Shown one piece after another: positions 1-11,862 of a DNA stretch of 64,000 nt. Origin of the DNA: Zelopaecilomyces penicillatus (Eukaryota; Ascomycota; Sordariomycetes; Hypocreales; Pseudodiploosporaceae); contig VCCP01000007.1 in the NCBI GenBank assembly GCA_005765155.1, forward strand, positions 1,381,501 through 1,445,500, given 5' to 3'. The notes below the pieces were generated by a model that ran no database searches, was not told the DNA's origin, and saw only the letters and a list, made by a program, of their open reading frames with translations. Made by a program: the position numbers and the translations under genes. Numbering within the stretch: position 1 is the stretch's first letter; the number at the start of each line of letters is the position of its first letter.

Positions 1-3000
1 GTGCAGGATGAGGGGCAAGATAGGCCCATTTGATAGGATGCTGGAATCTGCTCCTCAGGGCCCGTTCTCTGCCTCACAACCCTTAGAGCAGAGTTGAGAA
101 GCTAGCAGGGTGAGCTTTGACCACTAACAAAAAGTCCACCAGGCAAGACCACTCGCTACATGGAGTACGGAGCAGCTGGGTACTCGAACGCAGGCAAGGC
201 TACGGGCACACGGCTCTGCATGCAGTCCTTGGTGCCTGTAGAGGTTGTCGCCGACGGAAGGGGATTGAGTTATTGAGGTTAAAGCCCGGCTACCGTAGGT
301 GCATGTTCCTTTTCTCCTGAATTCGAATCAGGGGGAGAGCCTATTCCGATCTTGGTTATTATCTAAGGGAAGTTATTCGGCTCTTCTTCATGGGCGGCGG
401 CCCACCAGGCCAAGATGGGTAGATGCAGGTGTCAGTTAACGTTGCCTCGTTTCCGAAGCCTCCCCCCTAATCCATGGCTAGTATAGGCTGGATGATCTGC
501 ACCTGGTACGGAGATATGCACAGACATGCGGTCGAACATATTGTGGAAGTTATGTCGACCATGTACTATAATGCACGACCCACGCGTAATAATTCATTAG
601 GTCAGTTGCTTGCTTGCTCCCATTTTGCTGTCAAACCCCAACCGTCTCGTCCATCATTCTTCAATGGGAGAAAGTACAGAGGGAGAGATAGGGTTAGGGA
701 GGGGGCTTTCGGCTGCTACCGTTGAGAAAGTTTGCTAATCTATACATCTCTTGTCTCGCATTCAAAACGGCTAGGACTTTCACCAGGCGTTAGCCTTTTT
801 AATATTCACATTGGATATCTAGAGGGTGCTGCTTCTAATCTTTCTTTTTGTCTTGCTTCTTTCCCTCAAAATTCTAATCAATATGTCAAGCAGTTTATAA
901 ACTATGGCTGTGCTTTGCCCGTTCTGTTCTTGGTTCTTGATGGGAGGACGAGAATGATGGCTGCAACTGATGACGATGATGATCAGAACGGCATCGTCTT
1001 ACATTATTACCTTACTCTCGGGTCTCACCCGCTGGAAGAGGAGGGGGGGATGTGGATCGAGAAAGGAAGAATAGCACATGAACAGGAGCACCCCCTCCCC
1101 CAGGCTCAAAAAGCAAGCAGGCCGGCGAGGCCACCCACTACCCGCATCGCAGAGACCTGGGGGATGGATGGATGGATGGGGACAGATGACAGATGCTCTC
1201 ATTGCCACAGTGCTGCACTTACGATTGGTCCGGGCTTAGTCCAGAAAGAGAGTCCGTCAGAAGAGCCACAAGAGGGAAAAAGAAAAACAGACACCCTAGA
1301 CCTGGCAGGAGAACCCCGGGAAGGCCCCCAAACAGCGCCAGTACAACTATTTCTACGAGATCCGAATCCGACCCCCCTCTCTGAATCTTCTCCCGCTGTG
1401 GCCCCCCCCGTCCAAGGCTAAATGCCACCCCCCTCAACCACCCCCCCCTAGTCAGTTGCCCTCCTTCCAATAACGGCTTGCACACACGGTGGTGACATGA
1501 TGGGCCTCTTCTGTTGCTCTTGTTTTCTGCACAAGCCCCCCAGCGGCGCCAGTCGCGGCGCTTCTGTTGAAGAGCCCCGAAAATATGATGGTAATACTTT
1601 TAGACTGCTTCGCTAGCCTTGCTCTTTGTCGCCTGGTGCGGTCGCTTGAGAGTCAGGCCAAATCAAACGCACGTACGGAAGAATTCAGCGCAGTCAGAAG
1701 AAAGCTTGTCGCCAAAACAGAACCAAGACATCTTAACGCCTAGATTGCCTATGAGTGAGCAGGCAAGTAGCGGCAGAGCGGGCTAGCGAGGGGCGGCGAA
1801 AAAGCGCAGTGTCTCATGTTAGTAGGCCTTCGTTGGTATACAACGAATAGCAGGTGAGCGAGGAGGCCACTTGTTTGACAGCGCTACGCTTGCTGATCAA
1901 AGGAGCAGAAGAAGTACATGTAAGTTTTTCAACATTGGCAACTTACTAGAGCATTCATTCATAGATGAAAAAATGACCCGAATATCAACTGCGCGACAGG
2001 AAAAAAAAACAGTGCTTAACCTCCCCCTCCATCAACGAGTATCGGGATTGAAAAGCAAGTCAGCCACTTTTGATGGCTAATACTGTATGAATACAGCACA
2101 ATCCGTCGTCGTCGGCTCTTGGGACCGGACATTAAGACCGGCCGCAGCGGACGGCCACTGTGCGAACTAATCCAAGCTGCGTTCGCTCGCCCGAACGCTG
2201 GCCCTGATATTTTTCCTACAAGCAGCAGCACCCTTAAGAACACCTTGGAGGCGTTGGAGCACCTGTTTCCTGCGGGCAAGTCAGCACATGTAGGCATGTG
2301 CCTGGACGGCTGGACAGGCATTAAGATTAGGCCGGTAATACATCGAGCCTCGAGGACAAGACCGGCGTGGACACAGGCCAGGTCAAACCCCCATCCATCC
2401 ACCTACAACCCACCGTCCATCCGTCTCCCCATCTGCCCCCCGGTCCCCGGGTGGACGATGGGCCTTCTGTACAAAATGTACGTGCGCTGTAGGCGTGTCG
2501 TCGGTGCGTGGTAGGATCGGTATCCGCCCCCGGGACAGTGCCGGGCCTCCTAGAAATCTACCAGCCCACCCCCCTCCCACTCCCACACACACTCACACGC
2601 CATCTGCCGTCCTTGGGGCTCCATCCCCATCGACTCAGTCTGGTGTGTCTTGTCTGGCTTGTTGCATTCGGCTCGTACGCTTAAGTATACATATGCCTGC
2701 CTCTACTTTCTGCTTCGCCCTTCCTTTCCGTCGTGTCGATTCACCTTTTACTTTCAACATCTACTCTCCTCTGCCTGGAGCTTTAATACACTTACTTTGT
2801 ATTGTTGCCTGCCTGTGATTCTTGAAGTTCTACACGTCTCCCACAGCTTTGCATATCGCCTTCGACCATCCCTCCTATCATCGCTCCTCTTCTCGAGGCC
2901 AAGCGAGCAAGCCTGTCGGCTCTCCCCTCCGTTTACTTCTTACAGCATCCACCCCTCACAGAACGTGGAACGTTGGGATATCTTTGATCATTGTTTCCTG

Positions 3001-3068
3001 CTGCATAGCAACAATAAAGAAAGCATCAACACCATAAAAGTGTTGCAAGTCCACCAGGATATGCGCTC
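1..3068. other. Gene-free upstream region of the NDT80-family gene
   Basis: No convincing gene was found. Open frames here start at non-ATG codons or have low-complexity composition without recognisable domains. From about 2380 the plus strand becomes C/T-rich, with runs such as CCACCCCCCTCCCACTCC near 2568, which is common in fungal core promoters and 5' leaders. The last 400 bases probably form the 5' leader of the downstream regulator. Homologues of that regulator are known to have long upstream regions, so a promoter and leader role for the whole stretch is plausible but inferred. Confidence 0.5.
2693..2818 (+). promoter_or_regulatory. Possible 41-codon upstream ORF in the NDT80-gene leader
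   Basis: An ATG at 2693 opens a 41-codon frame ending with TGA at 2816-2818, about 250 nt before the main start. It lies in the CT-rich stretch most likely to be transcribed leader. If it is in the mRNA it could lower initiation at the main start. The transcription start site is unknown, so its presence in the mRNA is not established. Confidence 0.3.
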
Positions 3069-3072
3069 ATGA
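3061..3072 (+). promoter_or_regulatory. Three-codon upstream ORF overlapping the main start
   Basis: ATG CGC TCA TGA runs directly into the main ORF. Its TGA stop (3070-3072) overlaps the main ATG (3069-3071) in an ATGA arrangement, and a second in-frame main ATG follows at 3072. This geometry suits termination-reinitiation or leaky scanning control. The sequence is certain; the function is inferred. Confidence 0.4.
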
Positions 3073-5139
3073 TGACTGCAACAGCATATCCAGCCACTAT
3101 GACGGACCTCCGTGGGGAGCCTGGTCACTCCAACTTCTGGTCGACGAATTACGGCGGCTCTGCTCACTTGACAAACAGACTCGGTTCAGCCATGGACTCC
3201 GGCTTCCACAACTCAACTTCCGCCTCCACCCACGCCGGACGACCCAGGAGTGGCCATGAACAGGCTTACCCATACAGCCGCTACCCTCAGGAGGAGACGA
3301 GCCCATATGAACGCCACCCGCAGCCCAGCCTATCTTCGCAACACAGCTACCCCAACCTGAAGAGGACCTTTTCCCAAACCGAGCCGACTGCTTACCAGGA
3401 GATGGTCCAAGACCTGAGAGATGACGGCTCCAGGCTTACTGTCAACCAAGACCACAAGCTGCTTTCCTTCAGGAGAGCCCAGGACAAGCACACCATTGTT
3501 GATGCCCAGGGCCGCATGCATCAATTTGAGCTGTCAGCCCAGCTGCACGGCATGTTCTTCCTGTCCGAGATGCCTTCCACTACCAGTGATGGTACTGGTC
3601 TTCAGCCAGAACTTACCTGCTACCGAAGAAACTTGTTCCAGATCAGCGGCTCTCTCATTACGCCCAGGGGTCAGATCTCCATTGTCAACGAGAGTAACGA
3701 GACGGTCCCCGTGTCTAACATGGAGGTTTCCATCTCCGCCATTGAATCAGTTGATGGAAACCCAGTCCGTCTTATTGTCATCCCCTGGAAGACGCCCCCA
3801 CCCAACACCGCCGAGGTCAGCCAAGGGCCAGACCAGGAGCCACCGACTCTTCCCTTGATTCCTTTTCAGGATGACGGATCTGAGCCAGATGGAGATTATG
3901 CAGTCTACCCCATCGGCTGGCGACGACTGCAGTTCAGAATGTAAGTGCAAAAAGTTCCTTGTTAAAACGCAGCATCAAATCATGAGGCTAACCTCGTTAC
4001 CAGTGCCACGGCCAACAACGGCAGGAGAAAGGAGCTTCAGCAGCACTTCGTTCTGCACCTCAAGGTTTACGGCACTCTTGCCGATAATACCAAGGTTGTT
4101 CTGACCGAGTCTACTACTGCCCCTATCGTAGTGCGCGGCCGTAGCCCCCGTAACTTCCAGGCTCGGAAAGAAATTCCTCTCCTCGGATCCAGCGCAGGCT
4201 CTCGAGGTCAAGCTTTGGTGGAGACTGGCCTGGGTGTTGTTGCAGGCGCTTTGAGCGCCAAGCCCCAAGACGTTAAGCCACGAGGTGTCGACATGCAAGT
4301 CCCGAGATCTAGCTTTACCTTTAGCCCCCCAAAGCTGCCTGGCAGCCAACTCGGTTCCATGAGATCAAAGTAAGATATCCATTTACCCACAATTTGATTG
4401 TAGCGTTTGGCTAACCAAAAACCACCCCAGTACTTATCCAGCGTGGAGTCCCGGAAGCAACACATCGTTGTCGCAACTCCCTCCAGCCAGCACAGGGGCG
4501 TACCCGGCAACGAGCATGGGAGCGGATCCATACCCCAAGGTTCCCATCTCTGGTGCAAGCAGCTACACAGCGGAGCCTCAAGATCTGCCTCTTCAGTCCT
4601 CAATACCACCTGCGGCCCCATCCACAACTGGAAGTGACCAGTCATCGTCTCGTGGCCAATACACATATATGCCCTCATCAGGCGCTCAGCTCTCTTCCGG
4701 CACCGCCGCGCTTAGCGGCCCTGACAGCGCCCTGAGCATTCCCCGATATGTTGATGTCCGGCCAACTAAGAGCCCGAGACATGCGGGCCAACAGTCCGTC
4801 CACAGCGCGAGCTCGGTGTCAAATGGCGATGCCCCTTCTGAGTATCGATACGGCTCTTACCGAAGTATGAACAGCGGCTCCAGCGAAGTTGCACAATCCA
4901 GCTACCCCTCAGATTCTGCGGCTAGCTCAGCGCCTTCAAGGGACTACTACCCGCCCTCCAGTGCCTGGACATCCACTACTGGCGAGCACAGCTCGACCGT
5001 TGCTTATGCGAGCCACGATGGGCGGCCCTACTCATTCCCTCACGAGCCATACAAGCCCACCACAGCCGCTACGTCATCGGGTGTCAAGCAAGAGCGCTCT
5101 TTTGATACCATGAACCACTACTCATGGAGTGCCAATTAA
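3069..5139 (+). CDS. vib-1: NDT80/PhoG-family transcription factor, VIB-1/XprG-like
   Basis: Exons 3069-3940, 4004-4369 and 4431-5139 give a 648-residue protein. Both introns (63 and 61 nt) have GTAAG donors and CTAAC branch sites. A Ser/Pro/Tyr-rich N-terminus precedes an NDT80-type p53-like DNA-binding domain at about residues 120-350. That domain includes the conserved blocks ATANNGRRKELQQHF and IVVRGRSPRNFQARKE. The C-terminal third is Ser/Pro/Tyr-rich and disordered, typical of an activation region. Family knowledge: the fungal VIB-1/XprG group governs heterokaryon-incompatibility death, secreted protease and cellulase genes, and responses to nutrient limitation in the nucleus. The domain is secure; assignment to VIB-1/XprG rather than another fungal NDT80 paralogue is likely but was not tested by phylogeny. 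The ATG at 3069 is the first in frame. The leader carries small upstream ORFs. Confidence 0.85.
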
Positions 5140-6341
5140 AGTTGGTAACGCTGTTCAATGAATTTCAACACCATTGATGGTTCGGATGGACACTATACGG
5201 CTTGGCGCGAGATACCACGGTATCTCGCTGTCTAAACCATTTCACATTGTATATTTTGCCTTTTTTGGGTCATATAACCAACCGCTTGTAACATAAGCCC
5301 GTACATATTCTGGGCGGTGTTTTGTTCTGTTTTTCATTTGAAATGCTTGGGGAAGGGGTTTTCTGGCGCATCATGTTTGTCGATTGCATGAACTCTCGGC
5401 GACGTAGGATTATTCACGCGGTGTTTGGGCATGGCGCATAAATGACAGAGGAAGACGCGGTCGTCGCTTGCTTGTATTACAAGCTGAGCATTGCTTGGGT
5501 AGCCGGGATTATGAACATGAGAGATGCGTTAACTGCAGATGTTGAGATACCATGAATAACACATTTCATAAAACAATTGTTCTCATTCCCCCTGTGACTA
5601 TTGTGTTGTCTGAAGTGAATGCGACCTTTTCTCTTTTATTCGTTCGCTTCAAAGCCGTTCGGGGGTTAGGGTTATCTATGTCAGTAGAAAACACAGTTAT
5701 CACCATTAACGAGCGACCACCCTCACCTCAGTCTAGGCCCAACCCATGTGCATCATCTCTCTCGGAGATTTTAAAAGTTATGTGCTCGATTGATACCTAG
5801 ATGTACCGTGGGGGCTAAGATCCTACACAAAAAGGCTTGCACGGTTTGGTATTGGATGCATCCTCCAGCTTTTCAGCTGCTGTGCTAGGCTCGGCAATTG
5901 AAAACGTGGATTAGGGGTTGCAGGGCATAATTATGCGCTGATTTGTACCTGTGGCGGCGGGTGGTCAAAACCGGAAGAATGCTTACTTGTGGTACCTGAT
6001 TGCTGTGGCTTTTGGGCGGCGCATGTAACAAAACCTGATAAGATAAGATAAAGGAAAATATTGGCGTGGCTCATAAGTCTGGCGCACGGTGTGGCTGGTA
6101 GGTCGCCATGAATTTCTCTTCAGCCTCTTTTTGTTACACTACCCTTAGCTTAGTGATTGGAGAAATTGCATTGATGAACACACACTTGTAATATACCAAA
6201 GCTAAGACGTGGTGTTCTTTGCCAAGGAGCTGCAATAAGGAGAGACAGAATTGAATTACGTGATTGCAGTGCCAGTCGGCCTCAAGACGGGCTATATCAT
6301 ATGAGAATCGGCATCACGGGAAGTTTCAACCAATTCTTATC
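5140..6341. other. Intergenic spacer, vib-1-like gene to DUF2011 gene
   Basis: Moderately AT-rich DNA with no supported gene. It should hold the 3' UTR of the NDT80-family gene and the promoter of the DUF2011 gene. A short ORF at 5552-5800 has no recognisable features. Confidence 0.5.
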
Positions 6342-7233
6342 ATGTTTGAGTTACCAAATGCGAAGAGGTATGAGCTTGCGGAGGGCCCCCGCTCAAAGTC
6401 TTCATGGGCACCGCTGATTATGTTTTAGGGTTCGCAGAGAAGACATTAGGGGGTCGGATGGCTCTGGGCAGAGTGAGAACGAAGATGAAGATCACGCAGA
6501 GCTTGAAGCACTATTGAATGCGCAAATCGCAAAGTCTCTGGGTCTGGACAATGACAGTTATACACGGCCGAGGAGCCATGGCAAATTTGAATGTTCAAGG
6601 ATGAAAATGAAAACCGATGCAGGTTCAATGTCAGAGGATGAGGCGCCATCACCAGCCAAAAGGGATGGCAATGAGAGTGACAACCATGACGACACAGGAT
6701 ATGAGTTTCGGCTATTCAGCACCGCTGGCCCAACATCAAAAGTCATTCTAGAAGACGATAACGCGCCGCGAGGGGAGGGAGGTTTCGTTGCTCCTACTCG
6801 CCCCTTGTCATATTACCAGGTGACGGAACTATCAGTGAAACAGAAGCAGCGATACTTGGCCGCTGCTGTGAGCGGCGAAGACATTTTCACACGATCTAAG
6901 TGGAGGTCTTGGGGCCTAGAGCTACCATGGAAAGTGACCAGCGCCACAGCGACTAGAAAATTAAAACCTGGAGAGACAGGAGTTGACTCTGCGGAATCGT
7001 CAGGCAAGAGGAAGCGGCTTGGCAAGAAGAGCCGTATAGCGACGCGGACTAAAGCAAGGGCAAAAGCTGCGGCCGACGAGGCTGCATCGAAGACACAACT
7101 AGACAAAGAAGAGCTGCTCAAAGAGAAGAAGAAGAGACTCAATCGATTAAAGACGTTGAGGAAGCGGGCGAAGAACAAAGGGAAGAAGCCACTGGTTGGA
7201 GAGGGTAGTGAGCCGGACAATGATGTAGAGTAG
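6342..7233 (+). CDS. DUF2011 family protein (conserved fungal, unknown function)
   Basis: Exons 6342-6367 and 6429-7233 encode 276 residues. The start was chosen because the first exon reads MFELPNAKR and continues across a 61-nt GTATGA...TTTTAG intron into VRRED. This rebuilds the MFELPxAKRVRRxD N-terminus I recognise from the fungal DUF2011 family. An acidic N-terminal half is followed by a compact conserved core (about residues 100-180, including SYYQVTELSVKQKQRYLAAA) and a strongly basic Lys/Arg-rich C-terminus. That tail resembles nucleolar or RNA-associated proteins, but this is inference from composition only; no function is established. The gene stands alone between two longer genes on the same strand. 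Confidence 0.8.
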
Positions 7234-7776
7234 ACTTTACTAGTGCACAACTAAAGGCAGTGATTTGTGTGCTTTCTTCTTCTCTGGTTTGGAGATGCTG
7301 TGAATAAGGTGATTGACTGCGACTGATACCCATATGGAATTTAATTTTTCAACTCTAAACTCTTCGTCGTTGGAGAGCTTCCAGGACAGCTCCACACCCA
7401 GGCAACTGGCAGCGCAGCCAGTGGGAGGGGCAGGGCTGTTCCATAGAGCTGTGTTTCAGGCCATCCATCAAGGGGGCCACCTTGACATTGACAGCCCGCC
7501 TAACCGCCATTTTAATCGATACAGTTGTTGATAGTGACCTTCCCAAGCAAGCTCCAAGCTCTGACAACGCTGGACCACTTTTGCAGCTCTGTCAGGCGAC
7601 GACACCGCCCGGGCAAAACTGCTCACATCACCATCATCCGACCCCAAACACAAGAATCATTGCGCGCAGACCAGGCGCCTATGGACTAAATCGTCGCTCA
7701 CAACCCGACCTCCGGCGGGGTTCACGATGCTCCACGAAGAAAGGACAGCGCCTACACACAACTTCGGGCAACTATC
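7234..7776. other. Spacer and probable leader of the ham-2 gene
   Basis: Nothing coding was supported. The region spans the 3' end of the DUF2011 gene and the promoter/5' leader of the seven-exon gene starting at 7777. Short ORFs on both strands here are mutually overlapping and featureless. Confidence 0.5.
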
Positions 7777-10700
7777 ATGAACAGTCTCTGGACTTCGAAG
7801 CCAAGCCAGGGGGCGGCTGAGCCTACCGAGCCTGCCGAGCCTGCGAACCCGACAAGCGACGTTGCAGAAAAGGAAGAGGGAGAAGAAGTCAACCAGCAAT
7901 CTGCTGCCATAAATGCTGCCATCGCCGCCGCCGCCGCTGGCCAGACTACGAACCCGAACTCCGCAGCGCCGCCTCCGTCGCGACCTATACTCCAGCGCAA
8001 TGCCATGCAGTCCGGGCTTGCGGCACCGATAAATCCCCAAGGGAATCCTCGGCAGCAATACCAACAACAGCAGCAGTCGCAGCAGATGCCGCCGCAGCAT
8101 GGGCCGAGCGACTCACTCTCGCTGATGCAGCTTCGACGCATCGTGGCTGAGGTGCATCGCGCTGACCCCGCGGCGTACGACTTTGTCTACTCAGACATGA
8201 GCCCGCACGCCGAGGAGATTGACGAATGGTTCGTGTACCAGTTCTGGCAGTGGGTGCGCCTGAATGCTGCCCAGAAAGCGTTTGAGTGGCACTGGAACCA
8301 CGAGTCGGGCGGCAAGGACGCATGGGACGATGCTGAGCACGACACGAGGGCGACCTTTGTCCAGACAGCTATAGCAGGTGTGCAGTCCAACGACGCGGCT
8401 TTGCGATCAGCTTCAATAGGGAAGCTGATGTACCTGGTTCTTGGGAGATGGGGGGATACGGCAATGCCTCACGCTACAGATGCGACCAGCAGGTCCATCG
8501 CCAGTCTTCCCCAGCTTCAGGCGATCAAGGCAGGGGTAGAGTGTCTGACATCTCTGGAGGGCCTGCCGGTGATTTGGGGAGCTTTGAGAACCTCATTCGA
8601 GGCCCATTGGTATGTGTATATCAGTATGCAAGAGTTGAAGAGTGTGTGGAGGAGTCTGTTGCTAACTGGGTTTTTTTTACTTATAATAATAGGTCTGGCG
8701 ATATTCCACAAGGCAGTGCACAAGAGGCTCAGGACGAACTGATTAATCTTATGACCATTATGTATATTGCCATCCAGGAAACTCTCAGTGACCCTGAGGA
8801 CATGTCTTCATCCTATGCAAAGCTTCGTAGGTTTTGCCACCTCCTCTTTTTTTCTTTTTTTTTCTTTGGATACCGCGCTGACCAGCGTCATTTAGTTGAA
8901 TTGAACCCTTCTCTTGTTGATTTCATGCTCTTGGCAGCTTCAAAACTAAGATGGGACGAACAAAACTCCATGCCACAAACACAGGTAATTCCTTTTATCA
9001 GTGATGTATTCACAATGGATAAGACTTCTGACCTTTTTCTGTTTTCGATTAGATTTTTCTACTTTTCTGGAAATCAATTCTTCTTGTTTTTGGCGGATCG
9101 AAGGACCTTGAGAGAATCAAAGAGGCAACAAGTGACTTGGCTACTGAGGCCAAGGACAAGGAGACTATTACTGCATCACCCTTGGATTACCATGTCTTTC
9201 GCCAGGAAATCACATCAAAGTACCCAGCTTATATACCCCCTCAACCGGTAATTCCGTTGGAAGCTGACAACACGTCTCTCCTTCCATCCGTCCTCCATCT
9301 AACGTCTAGAAACAATGGCTCAAACGGTATCATCCCCCAACCGCCTAACATTCAGAGCGGAGGTGCATCCATTCTCAACCAGCCAGTTCATATTGCCACT
9401 CCTGCTCCCTCGCCCCCTCCTTCACCTGCTGTTGGAGGAAAGGGTGGAAAGAAACAGAACTATCAAACCAACCAAAATTTCCCCTTCATGTATCCGCCGC
9501 TCGACGCTACCAGTAACAGTGCTGGCGGGAAGGGCATGGCTGCGATTAATGATCCTCTGGTTACAAGAAAATGGGAAGGCAGCGACATTCCTGCTTCGAT
9601 TCTCGAGGCTGGTCAGCTCTTCTCCACGCGGGTTAGAATGACCCGTGCGACGCGCCAGCTTTGGGATGAGCGTGAAAAATTTCTAAAATACGAACGTGGT
9701 TGGGATGCGGAAGATGACGATGACGACATTGAGAGCCTTGACCTTGACGAGCTGACGCTTGAAGAGAAAGAGGTTCTAAGAGAGCTCAGAGCAGAGGACA
9801 GGGCGAAAAGAGAACCTCCCCCCCCGGACAACGAAGTGGACTTTGGTCCTCTTCCTGACAAGCTGAGTGGCAGAGATAAACAACGTCTTATGGCGGTTGA
9901 GACTTTCTACGTAGGCTTTTAATCCTCGTTTGGTTTACTTTGGATAACCCCGCTAACCGACTTAGCGAGATGCTTTGCCTCACCTGCAATCTTTGGTGAT
10001 TGTTCTTCTCCGTCCTATTCTCGTTAATGTTACAGCTATTGTGTCACAGCCACCTAGACAAATGCCACCCGGTGCTAGAGGCAACAATCCTGGCATTAAC
10101 GGCGGTCCAGGAGGCCCCAGGTCCCCAGATATGGCATCCCAGAGCCCACCTAATGAGGAGCCGGAGCCATCTCCCGAGGAGATTGATGCTGCCAGAACTC
10201 GAGAGATCACATCGAAAGCTATGACTGCCATTCTCCTCATGCTGCTCAAATGGCTGAGAATATCCCGTGAGTTGGATATGACTGATGAATCTTGGAAGTT
10301 GTCGCCAACTAATGTTTCATGTTCGTTTTCTTTTCGTAGATGTGCTCAAATTCGAATACTTGACTCAATTGCTGCTAGACTCTAACTATCTGCCGCTTGT
10401 TCTCAAACTATTTGCTCATCAGGACATTCAGCAGGTGGTTGACAGCAAGATGGACAGGGTTGAAAACAGGTAAGCTCACCCAAGGATCTGGTCTCGTTTT
10501 TTTTTTCTTTTAGAGAAAGTTTCTATACTTATATGCCGCAAAAAAACAGCTTCTTTCAATTCTGCAACCTGCGTTCCAAATTCAAAGATAAGATCGAAAG
10601 TGATATTGAGGAGGACGATGATGATGTAGAAATCGGGGCTGAAGGTAACGAGGGCCTTGAAAACGACCTGGAAGAGGACAGCCAGGACGATGCGGTACCA

Positions 10701-11396
10701 CCGCCAATTAAGAGACAACGAGCGCCAGATGATCCGCCGGCTAGTCAAGAAGGAGACGAAGTAGAAGTTCCCATCGAGGAAGGAGGCCAGAGCTCAGCAC
10801 GACCGGAAGTTGACGAGCTGGGCTACCCCATCAACTCGCTCCCCGTTGTACCCATCACGGACTTCTCACGACGCAATTTCTTCTCGCTAATTAACTACTT
10901 GAGAGTCATGCAGAAGATCTGTAAGAACAAGGCACACCGCAACCTTCTGCTGGTGCAGTATAAGTCATCAACCATCCTGCGGAAGTCGCTCAAGGTGCCC
11001 CAGCCCGAGCTCCGACTATATACGCTTAAGCTTTTCAAGGGTCAGGTCCCTTACTGTGGGCGAAAATGGCGGCAGAGCAACATGCGCGTCATCACGGCCG
11101 TGTATCTACACTGCCGGCCTGAGCTGCGCGATGAGTGGCTCGCGGGCAGTGATATTGACGCCGAGGTGGACGCCGCACTGCCTCTCGAGCAGGCGTTGCG
11201 TAGCTTGACCCATTGGATTAACCTCCGGCGCTACCCGGACCGGATTGCGGCCGAAATTCGTTCGGCCATGCTCGAGGAGCAGGACTTTTTCTCGCGCGAG
11301 CTAGAGAAGTTGGACATGAACTGGGCTGAGCTTGGTGTGGGAGGGGACGACGTCATGGCCGAGATGGAGCACCTTGATGCTGCTAGCTGGGGTTGA
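7777..11396 (+). CDS. ham-2: HAM-2/STRIP (FAR11-type) subunit of the STRIPAK complex
   Basis: Seven exons: 7777-8609, 8693-8826, 8896-8984, 9053-9910, 9966-10266, 10340-10469, 10550-11396. They encode 1063 residues, close to the usual length of fungal HAM-2/PRO22 proteins. After a Pro/Gln/Ala-rich disordered N-terminus, an N1221-type domain begins near residue 105 (LRRIVAEVHRADPAAYDFVY) and extends past residue 450. The C-terminal half matches the DUF3402 region, interrupted by acidic disordered stretches. STRIP proteins scaffold the striatin-PP2A-kinase complex at the nuclear envelope and ER; in fungi they are needed for hyphal fusion, septation and sexual development. Exon joins were fixed by phase; the exon 2 donor is GTAGGT. 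The last intron has two usable in-frame acceptors 36 nt apart (after 10513 and after 10549); the second was chosen because it joins conserved-looking sequence directly. Confidence 0.9.
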
Positions 11397-11862
11397 TTGA
11401 TTGATTGATGTACGCATTACTGTAGGGCGGGGCGCACATGCATCTTTAAAATACATTGCCTGTAGCACACAGAAGCACTGTTGGTTCGTAGGGTGATATG
11501 TATGTGTAGCCATGAAGTAACATGTTAAAAACCGAACCGCCCGCAAAATCTTGTGTGCAAGTAAGCAAATATCTATTATTATTATTAATTGATGTTGCTA
11601 GCGCTGGTGAACCTAATCCCTTCTCCATTATGGATATGCTCACGTGGCATATATACAGTCCGATATAAACATTCATACAAGAGGCCGTCCAACCAAGTGA
11701 CATGAATAAGCCATTGCATCATTGAGACTTTGAGCCCGCAGTATACAATGTGTGACCTATATTCGTATCACTCTGTAGGCCATAGCAATCTTCTTATCCA
11801 TCCCGCAACTTCCACATACAATTTTATGCCGTCCGCAGGCTTTTCATGGCAACCCACACGGC
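11397..11862. other. Convergent 3' spacer between ham-2 and the MARVEL gene
   Basis: 466 bases between two convergent stop codons. AT-rich, with a short ATT triplet run near 11575-11587. It should contain both 3' UTRs and polyadenylation regions; no gene is supported. Confidence 0.5.

Noticed and set aside
732..1421. 229-codon plus-strand ORF upstream of the NDT80-family gene
   Set aside because: It begins at TTG, has low-complexity composition and overlaps ORFs in other frames; no domain or splice support.
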